From Flammeovirgaceae bacterium UBA2366 (lineage in GTDB: Bacteria; Bacteroidota; Bacteroidia; Cytophagales; Cyclobacteriaceae), in assembly GCA_002344065.1 (NCBI GenBank), contig DDTK01000014.1, positions 186,001-250,000 of the forward strand: 64,000 nt of DNA, in the 5' to 3' direction. The position numbers were made by a program, and so were the translations under genes. Below the pieces are notes generated by a model. The model made no database searches, was not told the origin of the DNA, and worked only from the letters and a program-made list of their open reading frames with translations. Below are positions 53,609 through 61,858 of the stretch, piece by piece. How positions within the stretch are numbered: the stretch's first letter is position 1; each line of letters starts with the position of its first letter.

Positions 53609-54427
53609 TCACCCAACTGCTATGTAATTCGCAAAATCGCTTTGCATTTTCAGGTATTGATTGGGTGTAAAGCCAGAAAATTCTTTGAAATCGTTTATAA
53701 AATGAGCTTGGTCATAATATCCGCTTTCAAAGGCTATGCTTGTCCAGTTGACTGTTTTATGCGTTTCAATTTCTTGCAGGGCCTTTTGAAAACGAATAAT
53801 CTTTAAGAACACCTTTGGCGTTACGCCAACATGTTCTTTAAATATTTTGATTAAGTGCTTTTGTGAGTACCCAACTTTTTCAGAAAGATGATTGATAGAT
53901 AACTGACATGGATTTTGCAAAATTTGGTTTATGGAATAGTCTACAAAAGGATTTGTAATTAATTTTCTTGAAAAGGCTTTTGTTAAATACTGCTCTGCAT
54001 ACAGAAATTTTTCTTGAACGGTTAAGCATTCAAGTAGCTTTTCTCTCATATTCAGAATCTCATTTGACATTACAAGTTCTCCGTCCACAACAAAATCTGT
54101 CAGTTCATTCATAGGCATTTCTACAAATGGATAGGCTTTGCCTTTCAGAAAGTAGATGATAAACATTTCACTGTCACGCCCCGAAGGAATGGTAATGTAT
54201 TTTTCTCTGATGCCTGAAAACCAAACATTTCTGCAAGACTGTATTTCTTTTAAAGAATGATTGTCATAAATGAATTTTGGATAGTCGGTCAGGTCAAAAA
54301 CCACATAAGTGTACCCGTCAGGTAGAAACCTGTCCACCGAATGGTCGGGATTATAGCCCTTGTAATAGACAAAACTCTCAATGAACTGATTGATTGGAAA
54401 TGTCGGTATGTGAGTTTCAAAAATCAA
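53609..54427 (-). CDS. AraC-family transcription regulator
   Basis: This 272-residue regulator has an N-terminal ligand-like domain (residues 1-150, with DRFLPDGYTYVVFDLTDYPKF, as in the DUF6597 group). A C-terminal double helix-turn-helix (about 165-265) follows: INHLSEKVGYSQKHLIKIFKEHVGV, then WTSIAFESGYYDQAHFINDFKEFSG. It probably controls the adjacent DUF1761/DUF4287/TolB run downstream. The effector is unknown. Confidence 0.93.
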   Translation of the reverse strand: MIFETHIPTFPINQFIESFVYYKGYNPDHSVDRFLPDGYTYVVFDLTDYPKFIYDNHSLKEIQSCRNVWFSGIREKYITIPSGRDSEMFIIYFLKGKAYPFVEMPMNELTDFVVDGELVMSNEILNMREKLLECLTVQEKFLYAEQYLTKAFSRKLITNPFVDYSINQILQNPCQLSINHLSEKVGYSQKHLIKIFKEHVGVTPKVFLKIIRFQKALQEIETHKTVNWTSIAFESGYYDQAHFINDFKEFSGFTPNQYLKMQSDFANYIAVG

Positions 54428-54496
54428 TTTATCAAGCTTTTTAATGTATTAGAGCTAAATCTATCCCAACTTAAAACCTGTTTACGAAGAGCTTAT

Positions 54497-54970
54497 CTAT
54501 TCATTACTTGAATGATTCACTACTTTATATAACATGATAAAATTCAATACTGCAATTAAACTTATCGTAGTCCGTCTGTAAATCAAATCTGTTGTAATAA
54601 GCTTTTCAATTAATTCCAATGAATATATTTTATCAAGCTCAATTTGAATAGGAATTTGAATTATCACTGTTGAAAATAAATTGACTAAGTTAAGAAACAG
54701 AGCTGATCCAAGAAGCCATTTGGAAATTGGTTTAGGTCTGTACCAAAGCAACAATATCTGAGGAATGAAGGATATGAAAAAGAAAATTACAAAGACAGGC
54801 TTAATTAATGCGCTGTCTACTTGATGAAATTTGACAAATTCGTTTGCTCCAACATAACTCCACGTCTGATAACCGACAAGTGAGTTTACCATGCTTCCGC
54901 CAAAAACGTAAAATGAAATAGCTATATAAATTGAAAATACAATGTTAGAAATCTTAGTCTTGGTTGTCAT
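54497..54970 (-). CDS. Four-helix membrane protein, DUF1772-like
   Basis: This 157-residue protein has four membrane segments (about 9-30, 57-77, 84-105 and 132-152) and a conserved-looking IPIQIELDKIYSLELIEKLITTDLIYRRT stretch like that of DUF1772-type proteins. It is a lone minus-strand gene between the AraC gene and the 120-bp gap before the helix-turn-helix gene; I see nothing else in that gap. Confidence 0.6.
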   Translation of the reverse strand: MTTKTKISNIVFSIYIAISFYVFGGSMVNSLVGYQTWSYVGANEFVKFHQVDSALIKPVFVIFFFISFIPQILLLWYRPKPISKWLLGSALFLNLVNLFSTVIIQIPIQIELDKIYSLELIEKLITTDLIYRRTTISLIAVLNFIMLYKVVNHSSNE

Positions 54971-55090
54971 GAGTAACTAAAAAATGTAAATATATACTTT
55001 CGTCAAATTAGCCCACACAATCTAACTTGCATGTCCCGTGCTTGCCGCTAACCAAATATAATTATTGCTCATATCTTATCTTTGGAATCA

Positions 55091-55363
55091 TTATGCAGCT
55101 TTAAACATCTCCTCAACCTCCGCAAGGGAAACCCTGAATCGTTTAGGCATACCAAATATCTTGAAGATAATAAGTACCTGGTTAATACTGTAAAAGTGTC
55201 CCGTCTTCTTTCCAATTAGGTCTTCATTCTTTTTCACCCATCGCTGAAACGTCAGCCAACATACTCCGTAGAAGTCCGCCAGTTGCTTGTGATTGTAGGG
55301 TTTCAATACAAAGATTTCTGGTTTGTTTCCGGTTTCCTCGGTTTTGCTGATTTCGCGTCTCAT
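55091..55363 (-). CDS. Small helix-turn-helix protein, paralogue 1
   Basis: This 90-residue protein has a MerR/excisionase-like winged helix pattern (YNHKQLADFYGVCWLTFQRWVKKNEDLIGKKTGHFYSINQVLIIFKIFGMPKRF). It is a clear paralogue of the gene at 57459 (shared HKQLA-YGV-WLTFQ-W-KK, GRKTGHFY-like, FGLPK). It is divergent from the S24 repressor across a 91-bp gap with paired promoters. It could act as Cro-like antagonist, excisionase or operon activator. Confidence 0.78.
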   Translation of the reverse strand: MRREISKTEETGNKPEIFVLKPYNHKQLADFYGVCWLTFQRWVKKNEDLIGKKTGHFYSINQVLIIFKIFGMPKRFRVSLAEVEEMFKAA

Positions 55364-55396
55364 ATTATTTGTCGTGTTATTAATTTCTTGCTCTTG

Positions 55397-55443
55397 TTTG
55401 CAATGTTAAGTAATGCTTACTAATATTGTCAAGTTTTACTAAA
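55397..55443. promoter_or_regulatory. Divergent promoters with central operator of the repressor switch
   Basis: For the repressor (+) a TTTG -33 box (55397-55400), 20-bp spacer and TAATATTG -7 box (55421-55428) can be read. For the helix-turn-helix gene (-) a CTTG box (55433-55430), 21-bp spacer and TAACATTG (55408-55401) can be read. The palindrome AGTAATGCTTACT (55409-55421) lies in both spacers, and TTACTAA recurs at 55417 and 55436. One dimer bound here would block both promoters. Confidence 0.55.
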
Positions 55444-55454
55444 CAAATAAATTT

Positions 55455-56258
55455 ATGCTGACAAAGAGTGTCTTAGGAAACCAAATTAAGGTCTTAAGGT
55501 TGGAAAAAGGACTTTCTCAGGAGGAATTTGGTGCTCCCGTAGATTTAAGCCGTTCAGCCGTTTCGCAGATTGAAAGTGGCCAAATGTACCCTTCTCTGGA
55601 GTCAATTGGCAAGATAGTTAAGTACTACTCAACAAGTTGGGATAATCTGGTAGGTCATGCAAAGAGCAAAAAGCCGACAGAAATGACTGTATCTCCTGTC
55701 AGGACTTTGGTCACTACCGTAGATAAAACCGGAAGAGACAATATTGTGCTCGTTCCTATTAAAGCACAGGCCGGATACCTTCAAGGAGCGCAACAACCTG
55801 AATACATTGAGCATCTTCCAACCTTCTGGCTTCCTGGTCTGAATCACGGAACGTACCGAGCTTTTGAGGTAAGCGGTTATAGTATGCTGGCTGATCGCAC
55901 CGGATTTTTTCCTGGAGATATTGTGGTTGGTGAATATGTTGAAAGACTGGAAGAAATTAAAGACGGCTTCGTTTACATTTTGGTAAACAATGCGCAGGAA
56001 GTTGATAACATAGTATTGAAACGTTGCCTGAATTACCTCGATAAAGGGGGCGTGATTATTTGTAAATCTGATAACAAAGACCCTCAGTATCCAACGTTTC
56101 CTCTACCAGTTGAGAATATTAAAGAGGTTTGGAAGTTCAAAATCAAGCTCACCCGTCAGGCACCAGAGCCTTCAGGTTTGTACGAAAGAATAAATGCGCT
56201 GGAGGGAGATATGATTTTAATGAAGGAGCAACTAAAAAAATCCCCACTGAATAACTAA
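55455..56258 (+). CDS. CI/LexA-like repressor with S24 peptidase domain
   Basis: This 267-residue regulator has an XRE-type helix-turn-helix (residues 9-63, KGLSQEEFGAPVDLSRSAVSQIESG) and a LexA/CI S24 domain. The Ala-Gly cleavage site is in KAQAGYLQG (106-107), nucleophile Ser143 is in GYSM and Lys189 in VLKRC. Self-cleavage on DNA damage would lift repression. It faces the small helix-turn-helix gene and is the likely lysogeny-type control of the element. Confidence 0.9.
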   Translation: MLTKSVLGNQIKVLRLEKGLSQEEFGAPVDLSRSAVSQIESGQMYPSLESIGKIVKYYSTSWDNLVGHAKSKKPTEMTVSPVRTLVTTVDKTGRDNIVLVPIKAQAGYLQGAQQPEYIEHLPTFWLPGLNHGTYRAFEVSGYSMLADRTGFFPGDIVVGEYVERLEEIKDGFVYILVNNAQEVDNIVLKRCLNYLDKGGVIICKSDNKDPQYPTFPLPVENIKEVWKFKIKLTRQAPEPSGLYERINALEGDMILMKEQLKKSPLNN

Positions 56259-56273
56259 GTGCTTTAGGCACTT
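56257..56273. other. Stem-loop between repressor and MFS gene
   Basis: AAGTGC and GCACTT (56257-56262, 56268-56273) form a 6-bp stem with a 5-nt loop, overlapping the repressor stop codon. An A-run, not a T-run, follows, so it is a weak terminator at best. It could tune readthrough into the MFS gene. Confidence 0.35.
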
Positions 56274-56279
56274 GAAAAA

Positions 56280-57455
56280 ATGAAGGTTATTACTCGAACC
56301 GTTTGGATATTATCGCTCGTCAGCCTCTTCACAGATGTTGCAAGTGAAATGCTCTATCCGGTAATGCCGATATATCTAAAAGAAATAGGTTTCTCGATTT
56401 TGTTAATAGGTGTTTTAGAGGGTGTTGCTGAAGCAACTGCTGGACTAAGCAAAAGTTATTTCGGAAAACTTTCTGACGTAAGTGGTAAGCGACTTCCGTT
56501 TGTTCGCATCGGGTATCTAATGAGCACTGTCTCCAAACCCATGATGGCAGTTTTTGTATACCCTCTATGGGTTTTGTTTTCGCGCACGATTGACAGGTTT
56601 GGAAAAGGAATACGGACCGGAGCGCGGGACGCACTGCTGTCAGACGAGGCTACACCTCAAACAAAAGGGCAAGTGTTCGGCTTCCATCGGGCAATGGATA
56701 CAGTTGGTGCTGTTATTGGCCCTTCAGTGGCTTTGATCTATCTCTACTTATTTCCAGGAAACTATAAAGCACTTTTCTTACTCGCTTTTATTCCGGGTAT
56801 TGTTGCCATAAGTTTTACGTTTCTTCTAAAAGAAGCAAAGATGGAATCAAGGAAATTCGAGTTAACCCCGGTTTCGTTTTTTTCTTTTGCCCAGTACTGG
56901 AAAGAGAGTCCGTCAACGTATAAGAAGCTTGTAGCAGGACTGCTTGCATTTACATTAATTAATAGTTCGGATGTTTTCCTGTTACTGAAAATAAAAGAAG
57001 CCGGATTAAGTGATACCACCATTATTGGCGTATACGTTTTTTACAATCTTGTGTACGCATTAGCTGCATTTCCACTTGGAAAACTAAGTGACAAGATTGG
57101 TTTTAAGCGGACGATAATTTTCGGGTTTACAGTGTTTGCTTTCGTCTATCTGGGAATGTCCATTAGCAATGAGTTACATGAATTCGTCATTATGTTCCTC
57201 CTTTATGGAATTTATGCTGCTGCCACCGAAAGCGTTGCTAAAGCGTGGATCAGCAATATTAGCGAAAAGAAGGATATTGCAACTGCCATAGGCACCTATA
57301 CTGGTTTTCAAAGTGTGTTCACCATGATAGCAAGTTCTTTTGCAGGTTTTTTGTGGTTGACGTTGGGGTCATCGTCCATATTCCTGTTCACTTCAGCAAC
57401 AACTTTTTTGGTAATACTTTATCTTATAATTGTCGTCAATAGGGATCGAAGATGA
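56280..57455 (+). CDS. MFS transporter
   Basis: This 391-residue protein has about 12 membrane segments. Signature loops such as GKLSDVSGKRLPFVRIGY (loop 2-3) and RTIDRFGKGIRTGARDALLSDEA fit the major facilitator family and resemble multidrug or quinolone-type exporters of Bacteroidota. The second-half GKLSDKIGFKRT loop repeats the first. The substrate is unknown. It follows the repressor by 21 bp and may be co-expressed with it. Confidence 0.88.
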   Translation: MKVITRTVWILSLVSLFTDVASEMLYPVMPIYLKEIGFSILLIGVLEGVAEATAGLSKSYFGKLSDVSGKRLPFVRIGYLMSTVSKPMMAVFVYPLWVLFSRTIDRFGKGIRTGARDALLSDEATPQTKGQVFGFHRAMDTVGAVIGPSVALIYLYLFPGNYKALFLLAFIPGIVAISFTFLLKEAKMESRKFELTPVSFFSFAQYWKESPSTYKKLVAGLLAFTLINSSDVFLLLKIKEAGLSDTTIIGVYVFYNLVYALAAFPLGKLSDKIGFKRTIIFGFTVFAFVYLGMSISNELHEFVIMFLLYGIYAAATESVAKAWISNISEKKDIATAIGTYTGFQSVFTMIASSFAGFLWLTLGSSSIFLFTSATTFLVILYLIIVVNRDRR

Positions 57456-57458
57456 CGA

Positions 57459-57722
57459 TTAGATTGACTTATTAATTTCGTTCAAGTCCTTCAAAGAAAG
57501 ATCAAGTTGCTTCGGCAATCCGAAGATTTGAAATATTTTTTTCACCTGGTGAACGTGGTAGAAGTGGCCTGTCTTTCTGCCGACCTCGTGTTCAACTTTC
57601 TTGATCCAGTTCTGAAATGTTAACCAACTCACTCCGTACATCTGAGCAAGTTGTTTATGTGTAAGTGCCTTTAATAAGAAAACCTCCTCTTTCACTTGCT
57701 CCTCACTTTGCTTTCCCTCCAT
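57459..57722 (-). CDS. Small helix-turn-helix protein, paralogue 2
   Basis: This 87-residue protein is a paralogue of the one at 55091 (HKQLAQMYGVSWLTFQNWIKKVEHEVGRKTGHFYHVHQVKKIFQIFGLPKQL). It starts next to a 10-bp phased repeat array (57778-57918) that shares its unit with the array before the helicase operon. It is thus a candidate regulator of that operon. It converges with the MFS gene, 3 bp away. Confidence 0.78.
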   Translation of the reverse strand: MEGKQSEEQVKEEVFLLKALTHKQLAQMYGVSWLTFQNWIKKVEHEVGRKTGHFYHVHQVKKIFQIFGLPKQLDLSLKDLNEINKSI

Positions 57723-57777
57723 AATTTGTTTTGCGTTGAGAAAGTAAATTTATAGATCGAGAACAGCGTACTTAAAT

Positions 57778-57918
57778 GGTTATGAACGATTGTAAAACAT
57801 TGTGAATGAATCTTAACGAATTTCTTCAAAAATAAATGAATGCGTAATCAATTAAATAAAGTTAAAAATAAGTTGAAATAGAGATGAAAAACGTTAAAGG
57901 GAGTTGAAAAAGTTAGTG
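57778..57918. promoter_or_regulatory. Second 10-11 bp phased repeat array
   Basis: From 57778 the units GGTTATGAAC, GATTGTAAAA, CATTGTGAAT and GAATCTTAAC follow without gaps. A further set reading GTTAAAA, GTTGAAA, GATGAAA, GTTAAAG, GTTGAAA starts near 57861 at 9-11 bp steps. The units match those at 51017. The array separates the helix-turn-helix gene (57459-57722) from the DUF5655 gene. Confidence 0.5.
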
Positions 57919-57963
57919 GATTTCAATTTAATCCATTATTTTAATCCTGAGACTGAATCTCCA

Positions 57964-58314
57964 ATGGTAGCAAATTTCACAGAACTCGACCACCTTCAAG
58001 GTAAAGATGAAATCGTTCGAAAAATCTACCGGAAGCTTATTGACAAATTGTCAAAATTTGGACAGTTGAAAATTGAACCTAAGAAGACAAGCGTTCACCT
58101 TCGAAATCGATTTGGTTTTGCAGGGGTCTACACCAGACAAAGTTACCTAAATCTGGAGGTGCACTTAAACTATGAATTAAAGACACCAAGGATATCCAAA
58201 ATTGAAAGAGCCTCTGCTAATCGATACCATCACACCATTAAGTTAACCAAGGATTCCGAAGTTGATAAAGAACTGCTCGGCTGGTTACGGGAAGCATACA
58301 ATCTAAAAAAATAA
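57964..58314 (+). CDS. DUF5655 protein
   Basis: This 116-residue protein from the ATG at 57964 has a DUF5655-like domain (KKTSVHLRNRFGFAGVYT..YLNLEVHLNYEL..YHHTIKL). A longer form from TTG 57904 (136 residues) is possible, but its lead overlaps the repeat array. Function unknown. The domain also occurs in the protein at 52536. It is followed 5 bp later by a small membrane protein gene. Confidence 0.72.
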   Translation: MVANFTELDHLQGKDEIVRKIYRKLIDKLSKFGQLKIEPKKTSVHLRNRFGFAGVYTRQSYLNLEVHLNYELKTPRISKIERASANRYHHTIKLTKDSEVDKELLGWLREAYNLKK

Positions 58315-58319
58315 CTTTT

Positions 58320-58616
58320 ATGTCTGTAATCTTAAAAGGAATTATTGCCGGTCTAGTCTTCGGAATAGTTTCTATTATTCCAATGACGTTTATGAAATTT
58401 GATGACAAAGCCAGAGCAATGACAGCTTCGTTTATTAGTCGCTTTGCAATTGGATTTATCATATTCAATATGCCTTTGCCAATCCCTTCCTGGTTGAAGG
58501 GTGCACTAGTTGGCTTAGTGCTTAGTCTACCCGATGCGTTGGTTACTAAACAGTATGCGCCAATACTTGGGTTAGGTTTAATTGGTGGCCTTGTCTGCGG
58601 TTTTTTCGCACGATAA
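58320..58616 (+). CDS. Small membrane protein, unknown function
   Basis: This 98-residue hydrophobic protein has three membrane segments (about 5-24, 38-55 and 60-95 with a break). Gly-rich helices (GAALVGLVLSL-like, LGLGLIGGLVCGFFA) are typical of small transporters or scaffolds, but I recognise no family. It starts 5 bp after the DUF5655 gene, so an operon is likely. Confidence 0.65.
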   Translation: MSVILKGIIAGLVFGIVSIIPMTFMKFDDKARAMTASFISRFAIGFIIFNMPLPIPSWLKGALVGLVLSLPDALVTKQYAPILGLGLIGGLVCGFFAR

Positions 58617-58660
58617 AACGAACACTATTCATTTTCAATTCCTCTCCTTCTTTTCATTGC

Positions 58661-58687
58661 ATGAGTGTAGGGTTGGCCTACACTCAT
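58661..58687. terminator. Perfect 11-bp hairpin between convergent genes
   Basis: ATGAGTGTAGG (58661-58671) and CCTACACTCAT (58677-58687) pair perfectly around a 5-nt loop. It lies between the convergent small membrane gene and the RND pump gene. No T-tract follows on either strand, but position and stability suggest transcription termination or mRNA 3'-end protection. Confidence 0.6.
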
Positions 58688-58697
58688 GGGAAAAACT

Positions 58698-61600
58698 TTA
58701 AGTCGCAAACTCTTTATACTTGGCTTTTTTTGCTTCATTTAACAGCCCTGTTTTTATCAAAACTCTGTCAACAAGCTGATAGACTACCGGAACGACCAGT
58801 AAAGTTAAAAACATGGAACTGGTCAAGCCACCGATTATTGACCAAGCAAGGCCATTCTTCCAAGCTGCTCCTGGTCCATTGGCCAAGGCAACTGGCATCA
58901 TCCCTGCCACCATTGCAATTGTCGTCATCAGGATAGGGCGAAGCCGCTCCTTTGTTGCTTCCAACAACGCCTCTTCAGTAGTCATCCCTCTTTCTTTGAG
59001 GTGATTCGTAAAATCAACTACCAGAATTGCATTCTTAGCTACCAATCCGATAAGCATAATAATGCCGAGAAGAGTAAACAAACTCAGTGTTTGAGCGGAA
59101 AGAGCCAGCGCAACCAGCGCACCAATGATTGCCAGTGGTATTGAAAACAATACAACAAAAGGGTAAACAAAGTTATCGTAGAGTGCTACCATAATTAGAT
59201 ACACTAATAAGATAGAGGTAATAAAGGCAAATCCTAATTGCCCAAAAGACTCCTGTTGTCTCTCCTGGTTTCCACCAAAAATCACACTTACTCCAGCGGG
59301 TAAAGTCATGCCATCAATAATTCCATTTATTTCTGCCGCAACCGTTCCTGAAGGACGCCCGAGTAATTGCGAATTAACATTGACAGAAGTTATTCGATTA
59401 AACCGTTCAAGTTTGGATGGCCCAAAGCCTTCTTTTACTTCTGCAAACTGGTCAAGCCTTACTTCTTTTCCATACTTGCTTTGAAACGTCAGTGCACGCA
59501 CATCCTCAATGCTTTTCCGGTTAAACTCATCAAATAATATATTAATATCATACTCGTATTCGCCTTGTCTGAATTTCGCATCGGTGTTGCCGTTAAAAGC
59601 ATACTGCATTGTAGCTCCAACAGTTTGGAGATCCAGTCCCAACTCGGCCATCTTTTGTCTGTCGGTGGTAACAACAACCTCCGGAGTTCCTGACTCAACC
59701 GTGAGCTTTACCTCCTGGGTTCCCTCCACTTTCTTTACTTCTTGCATGAGTTTATTGGCTGTGAACATTACTGTGTCAAAAGTCGGCCCCGTAACGATAA
59801 GCTGAATAGGAGCTTGCTCGGCAGTACCCAGCATTGATATAGGTGTCGACTTTACTTTTACACCAGGAAATTTATCCATGATCTCGTTCTTTAAAAGAAC
59901 ACCATATATATCTGAACTCTTTTCGCGTTGATCTTCCGGAACAAGTTTAACAGTAATTTCAGATTTGTATGGTGTTCCGGTAGCGGATCCAAAGAAACCG
60001 CCTTCATTGGTTTGCCCAATGGTCGTGATAGTGGATACAACCTCTTTTTTGGATGAAACAAACTCCTCAATTTTTCGAGACTGAATATTATTCTGGTCAA
60101 CTGATGTTTTCTTTGGATATTCAAGCACCAGGACGAATTCGCCACGATCTCCCTGGGCTATAAATTCTGTTCCAATAAAGCCTGCCACAATTAAACTAAT
60201 CGATCCAACAAATAGCAGGGTAGCGATGCCGAGGGTGATAAATCTGTGTCTGAACGACCATCTCAATATGTTCTGCACCCAATGAATAAATCTGTCTAAT
60301 GTTTCCTCAAATCGTAAAACAAATCTTCCGAAGAGTGTTTTATCGGTCAATCTCTCTAATTTTCCAAATCTTGAATATAGAAAAGGAACCATTGTGAATG
60401 ACACCAGTAATGACAGCAATGTTGAGATCACAATCACAATAGAAAACTGGCGCATAATATTTGAAATGATACCCGTTGTTAGGGCAATGGGTAAAAACAC
60501 CACAACAATTACCATTGTAATGGAGGTAACCGTGAAACCGATTTCCTTCACACCATCATATGCAGCCTGAATTTTACTTTTACCCATCTCCATGTGGCGA
60601 TAAATGTTTTCGATCACCACAATGGCATCATCTACCAATATGCCAACCACCAACGAAAGACCAAGCAGTGACATCAAGTTGAGCGTAAATCCGAACAAGG
60701 ACATACCGATAAAAGTGGCTATCAGAGAAAGCGGTATCGCTACCATTACAATAATTGAATTCCTGTAAGAGTGGAGGAATAGTAACATAATGGCTGCTAC
60801 CAGGAAGATGGCGAGAATAAGATCATGTATTACGGCATCTGCCGCCTCCAACGTGTATTCCGTAGAGTCCCTGGCAATAGTAAACTTTAGGTCAATATTG
60901 GAATACAAGTGTTCAAGCTTGGCAAGTTCCTTGTGTACCAATTCACTCACAGCTACTGCGTTGGCGTCAGTTTGCTTTTGAATGCTCAGCCCAATTGAGT
61001 TTAATAAATTGATTCGGTTGATGAGTTTGGCTTCCTTTTTGGTATCCTGAACTTCTGCAACATCCTTTAAATAAACAGGCCCTCCCTGGGGTGTTGAAGC
61101 AACCACCAAGTTTTTTATTTCTTCCAACTTTTGGTATTTGCCGGCCAACCTTATCAGGATTTGTTCTTCCTCAGATTTTATTTTCCCAGTAGGAAAATCA
61201 ACATTTGAAGTTTTAATCAGTTGAACGAGTTGGGGAAGGGCGAGCCTATATGCCTTCAGTTTATTTCTGTTGACGTTTATACGAATCTCTCGTTCTTCGC
61301 CACCAATTATATTCGTTTGCGCAACACCAGGAATTTTTGCCAGGTTCGGCTGAAGACGTTGCGTAACCAAATCGTACAATTCAGTTGCGTTCATTTTAGC
61401 CGAAATGCCAAGATTAATAATCGGCAGATCATCGAAAGAGAACTTACCTAATGAAGGTGTCTTTACATCGTCCGGAAGACTGGATAGAATAGCGTTCACT
61501 TTTCGTTGAGCATCTTGCAAAGCCAAATCAACATTTGCCTCGTTCCGAAGTTCAATAACAATCACCGACAGACTTTCATAAGAACTGGCGGTAATTTTAT

Positions 61601-61832
61601 TCACATTCTCCATTGATGATATGGCATTTTCAATTTCCTTTGTTACAGTGTTTTCCACTTCATTTGGCGAAGCTCCCGGATAGATTGCGGAAATTGTTAT
61701 GATTGGCGCACTGAATTTGGGCATCAATTCATAGCCCAGTTTTTGATAGCTGTTAAGGCCAAGAAATGTTAATGTTATAAAAAGCACCAATATAAAAGAT
61801 GGCCTTTTTATCGAAACTTCAGTTATTTTCAT
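58698..61832 (-). CDS. RND efflux pump, HAE1-type inner-membrane subunit
   Basis: This 1044-residue proton-driven exporter has 12 membrane segments and two large periplasmic loops. The proton-relay Asp pair is in GILVDDAIVVIEN (helix 4, about 405-406) and the GTEFIAQGDRGEF entry to the second half fits HAE1 multidrug pumps. It works with the adaptor and outer-membrane channel encoded just upstream. The substrates are unknown; amphiphilic drugs or metals are both known for the superfamily, but HAE1 favours drugs. Confidence 0.95.
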   Translation of the reverse strand: MKITEVSIKRPSFILVLFITLTFLGLNSYQKLGYELMPKFSAPIITISAIYPGASPNEVENTVTKEIENAISSMENVNKITASSYESLSVIVIELRNEANVDLALQDAQRKVNAILSSLPDDVKTPSLGKFSFDDLPIINLGISAKMNATELYDLVTQRLQPNLAKIPGVAQTNIIGGEEREIRINVNRNKLKAYRLALPQLVQLIKTSNVDFPTGKIKSEEEQILIRLAGKYQKLEEIKNLVVASTPQGGPVYLKDVAEVQDTKKEAKLINRINLLNSIGLSIQKQTDANAVAVSELVHKELAKLEHLYSNIDLKFTIARDSTEYTLEAADAVIHDLILAIFLVAAIMLLFLHSYRNSIIVMVAIPLSLIATFIGMSLFGFTLNLMSLLGLSLVVGILVDDAIVVIENIYRHMEMGKSKIQAAYDGVKEIGFTVTSITMVIVVVFLPIALTTGIISNIMRQFSIVIVISTLLSLLVSFTMVPFLYSRFGKLERLTDKTLFGRFVLRFEETLDRFIHWVQNILRWSFRHRFITLGIATLLFVGSISLIVAGFIGTEFIAQGDRGEFVLVLEYPKKTSVDQNNIQSRKIEEFVSSKKEVVSTITTIGQTNEGGFFGSATGTPYKSEITVKLVPEDQREKSSDIYGVLLKNEIMDKFPGVKVKSTPISMLGTAEQAPIQLIVTGPTFDTVMFTANKLMQEVKKVEGTQEVKLTVESGTPEVVVTTDRQKMAELGLDLQTVGATMQYAFNGNTDAKFRQGEYEYDINILFDEFNRKSIEDVRALTFQSKYGKEVRLDQFAEVKEGFGPSKLERFNRITSVNVNSQLLGRPSGTVAAEINGIIDGMTLPAGVSVIFGGNQERQQESFGQLGFAFITSILLVYLIMVALYDNFVYPFVVLFSIPLAIIGALVALALSAQTLSLFTLLGIIMLIGLVAKNAILVVDFTNHLKERGMTTEEALLEATKERLRPILMTTIAMVAGMMPVALANGPGAAWKNGLAWSIIGGLTSSMFLTLLVVPVVYQLVDRVLIKTGLLNEAKKAKYKEFAT

Positions 61833-61858
61833 ATCAGTGTTGTGCTAATTGACGTAAA

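Larger units (their letters stand above)
42265..58000. mobile_element. Putative integrated element at tRNA-Arg, right end not found
   Basis: The tRNA 3' end, the convergent large serine recombinase, orphan holin, RecA-like ATPase, methyltransferase-helicase, CI-like repressor and two paralogous small helix-turn-helix proteins form an accessory block unlike the chromosomal run to its left. The left edge is the tRNA. I could not find a second copy of the tRNA 3' sequence, so the right limit given here is arbitrary; it ends at the last repeat array tied to the control genes. The efflux operon might still belong to it. Confidence 0.55.

Noticed and set aside
58661..58936. Plus-strand open frame starting at the 58661 hairpin
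   Set aside because: It is antisense to the RND pump C-terminus and begins inside a perfect inverted repeat.
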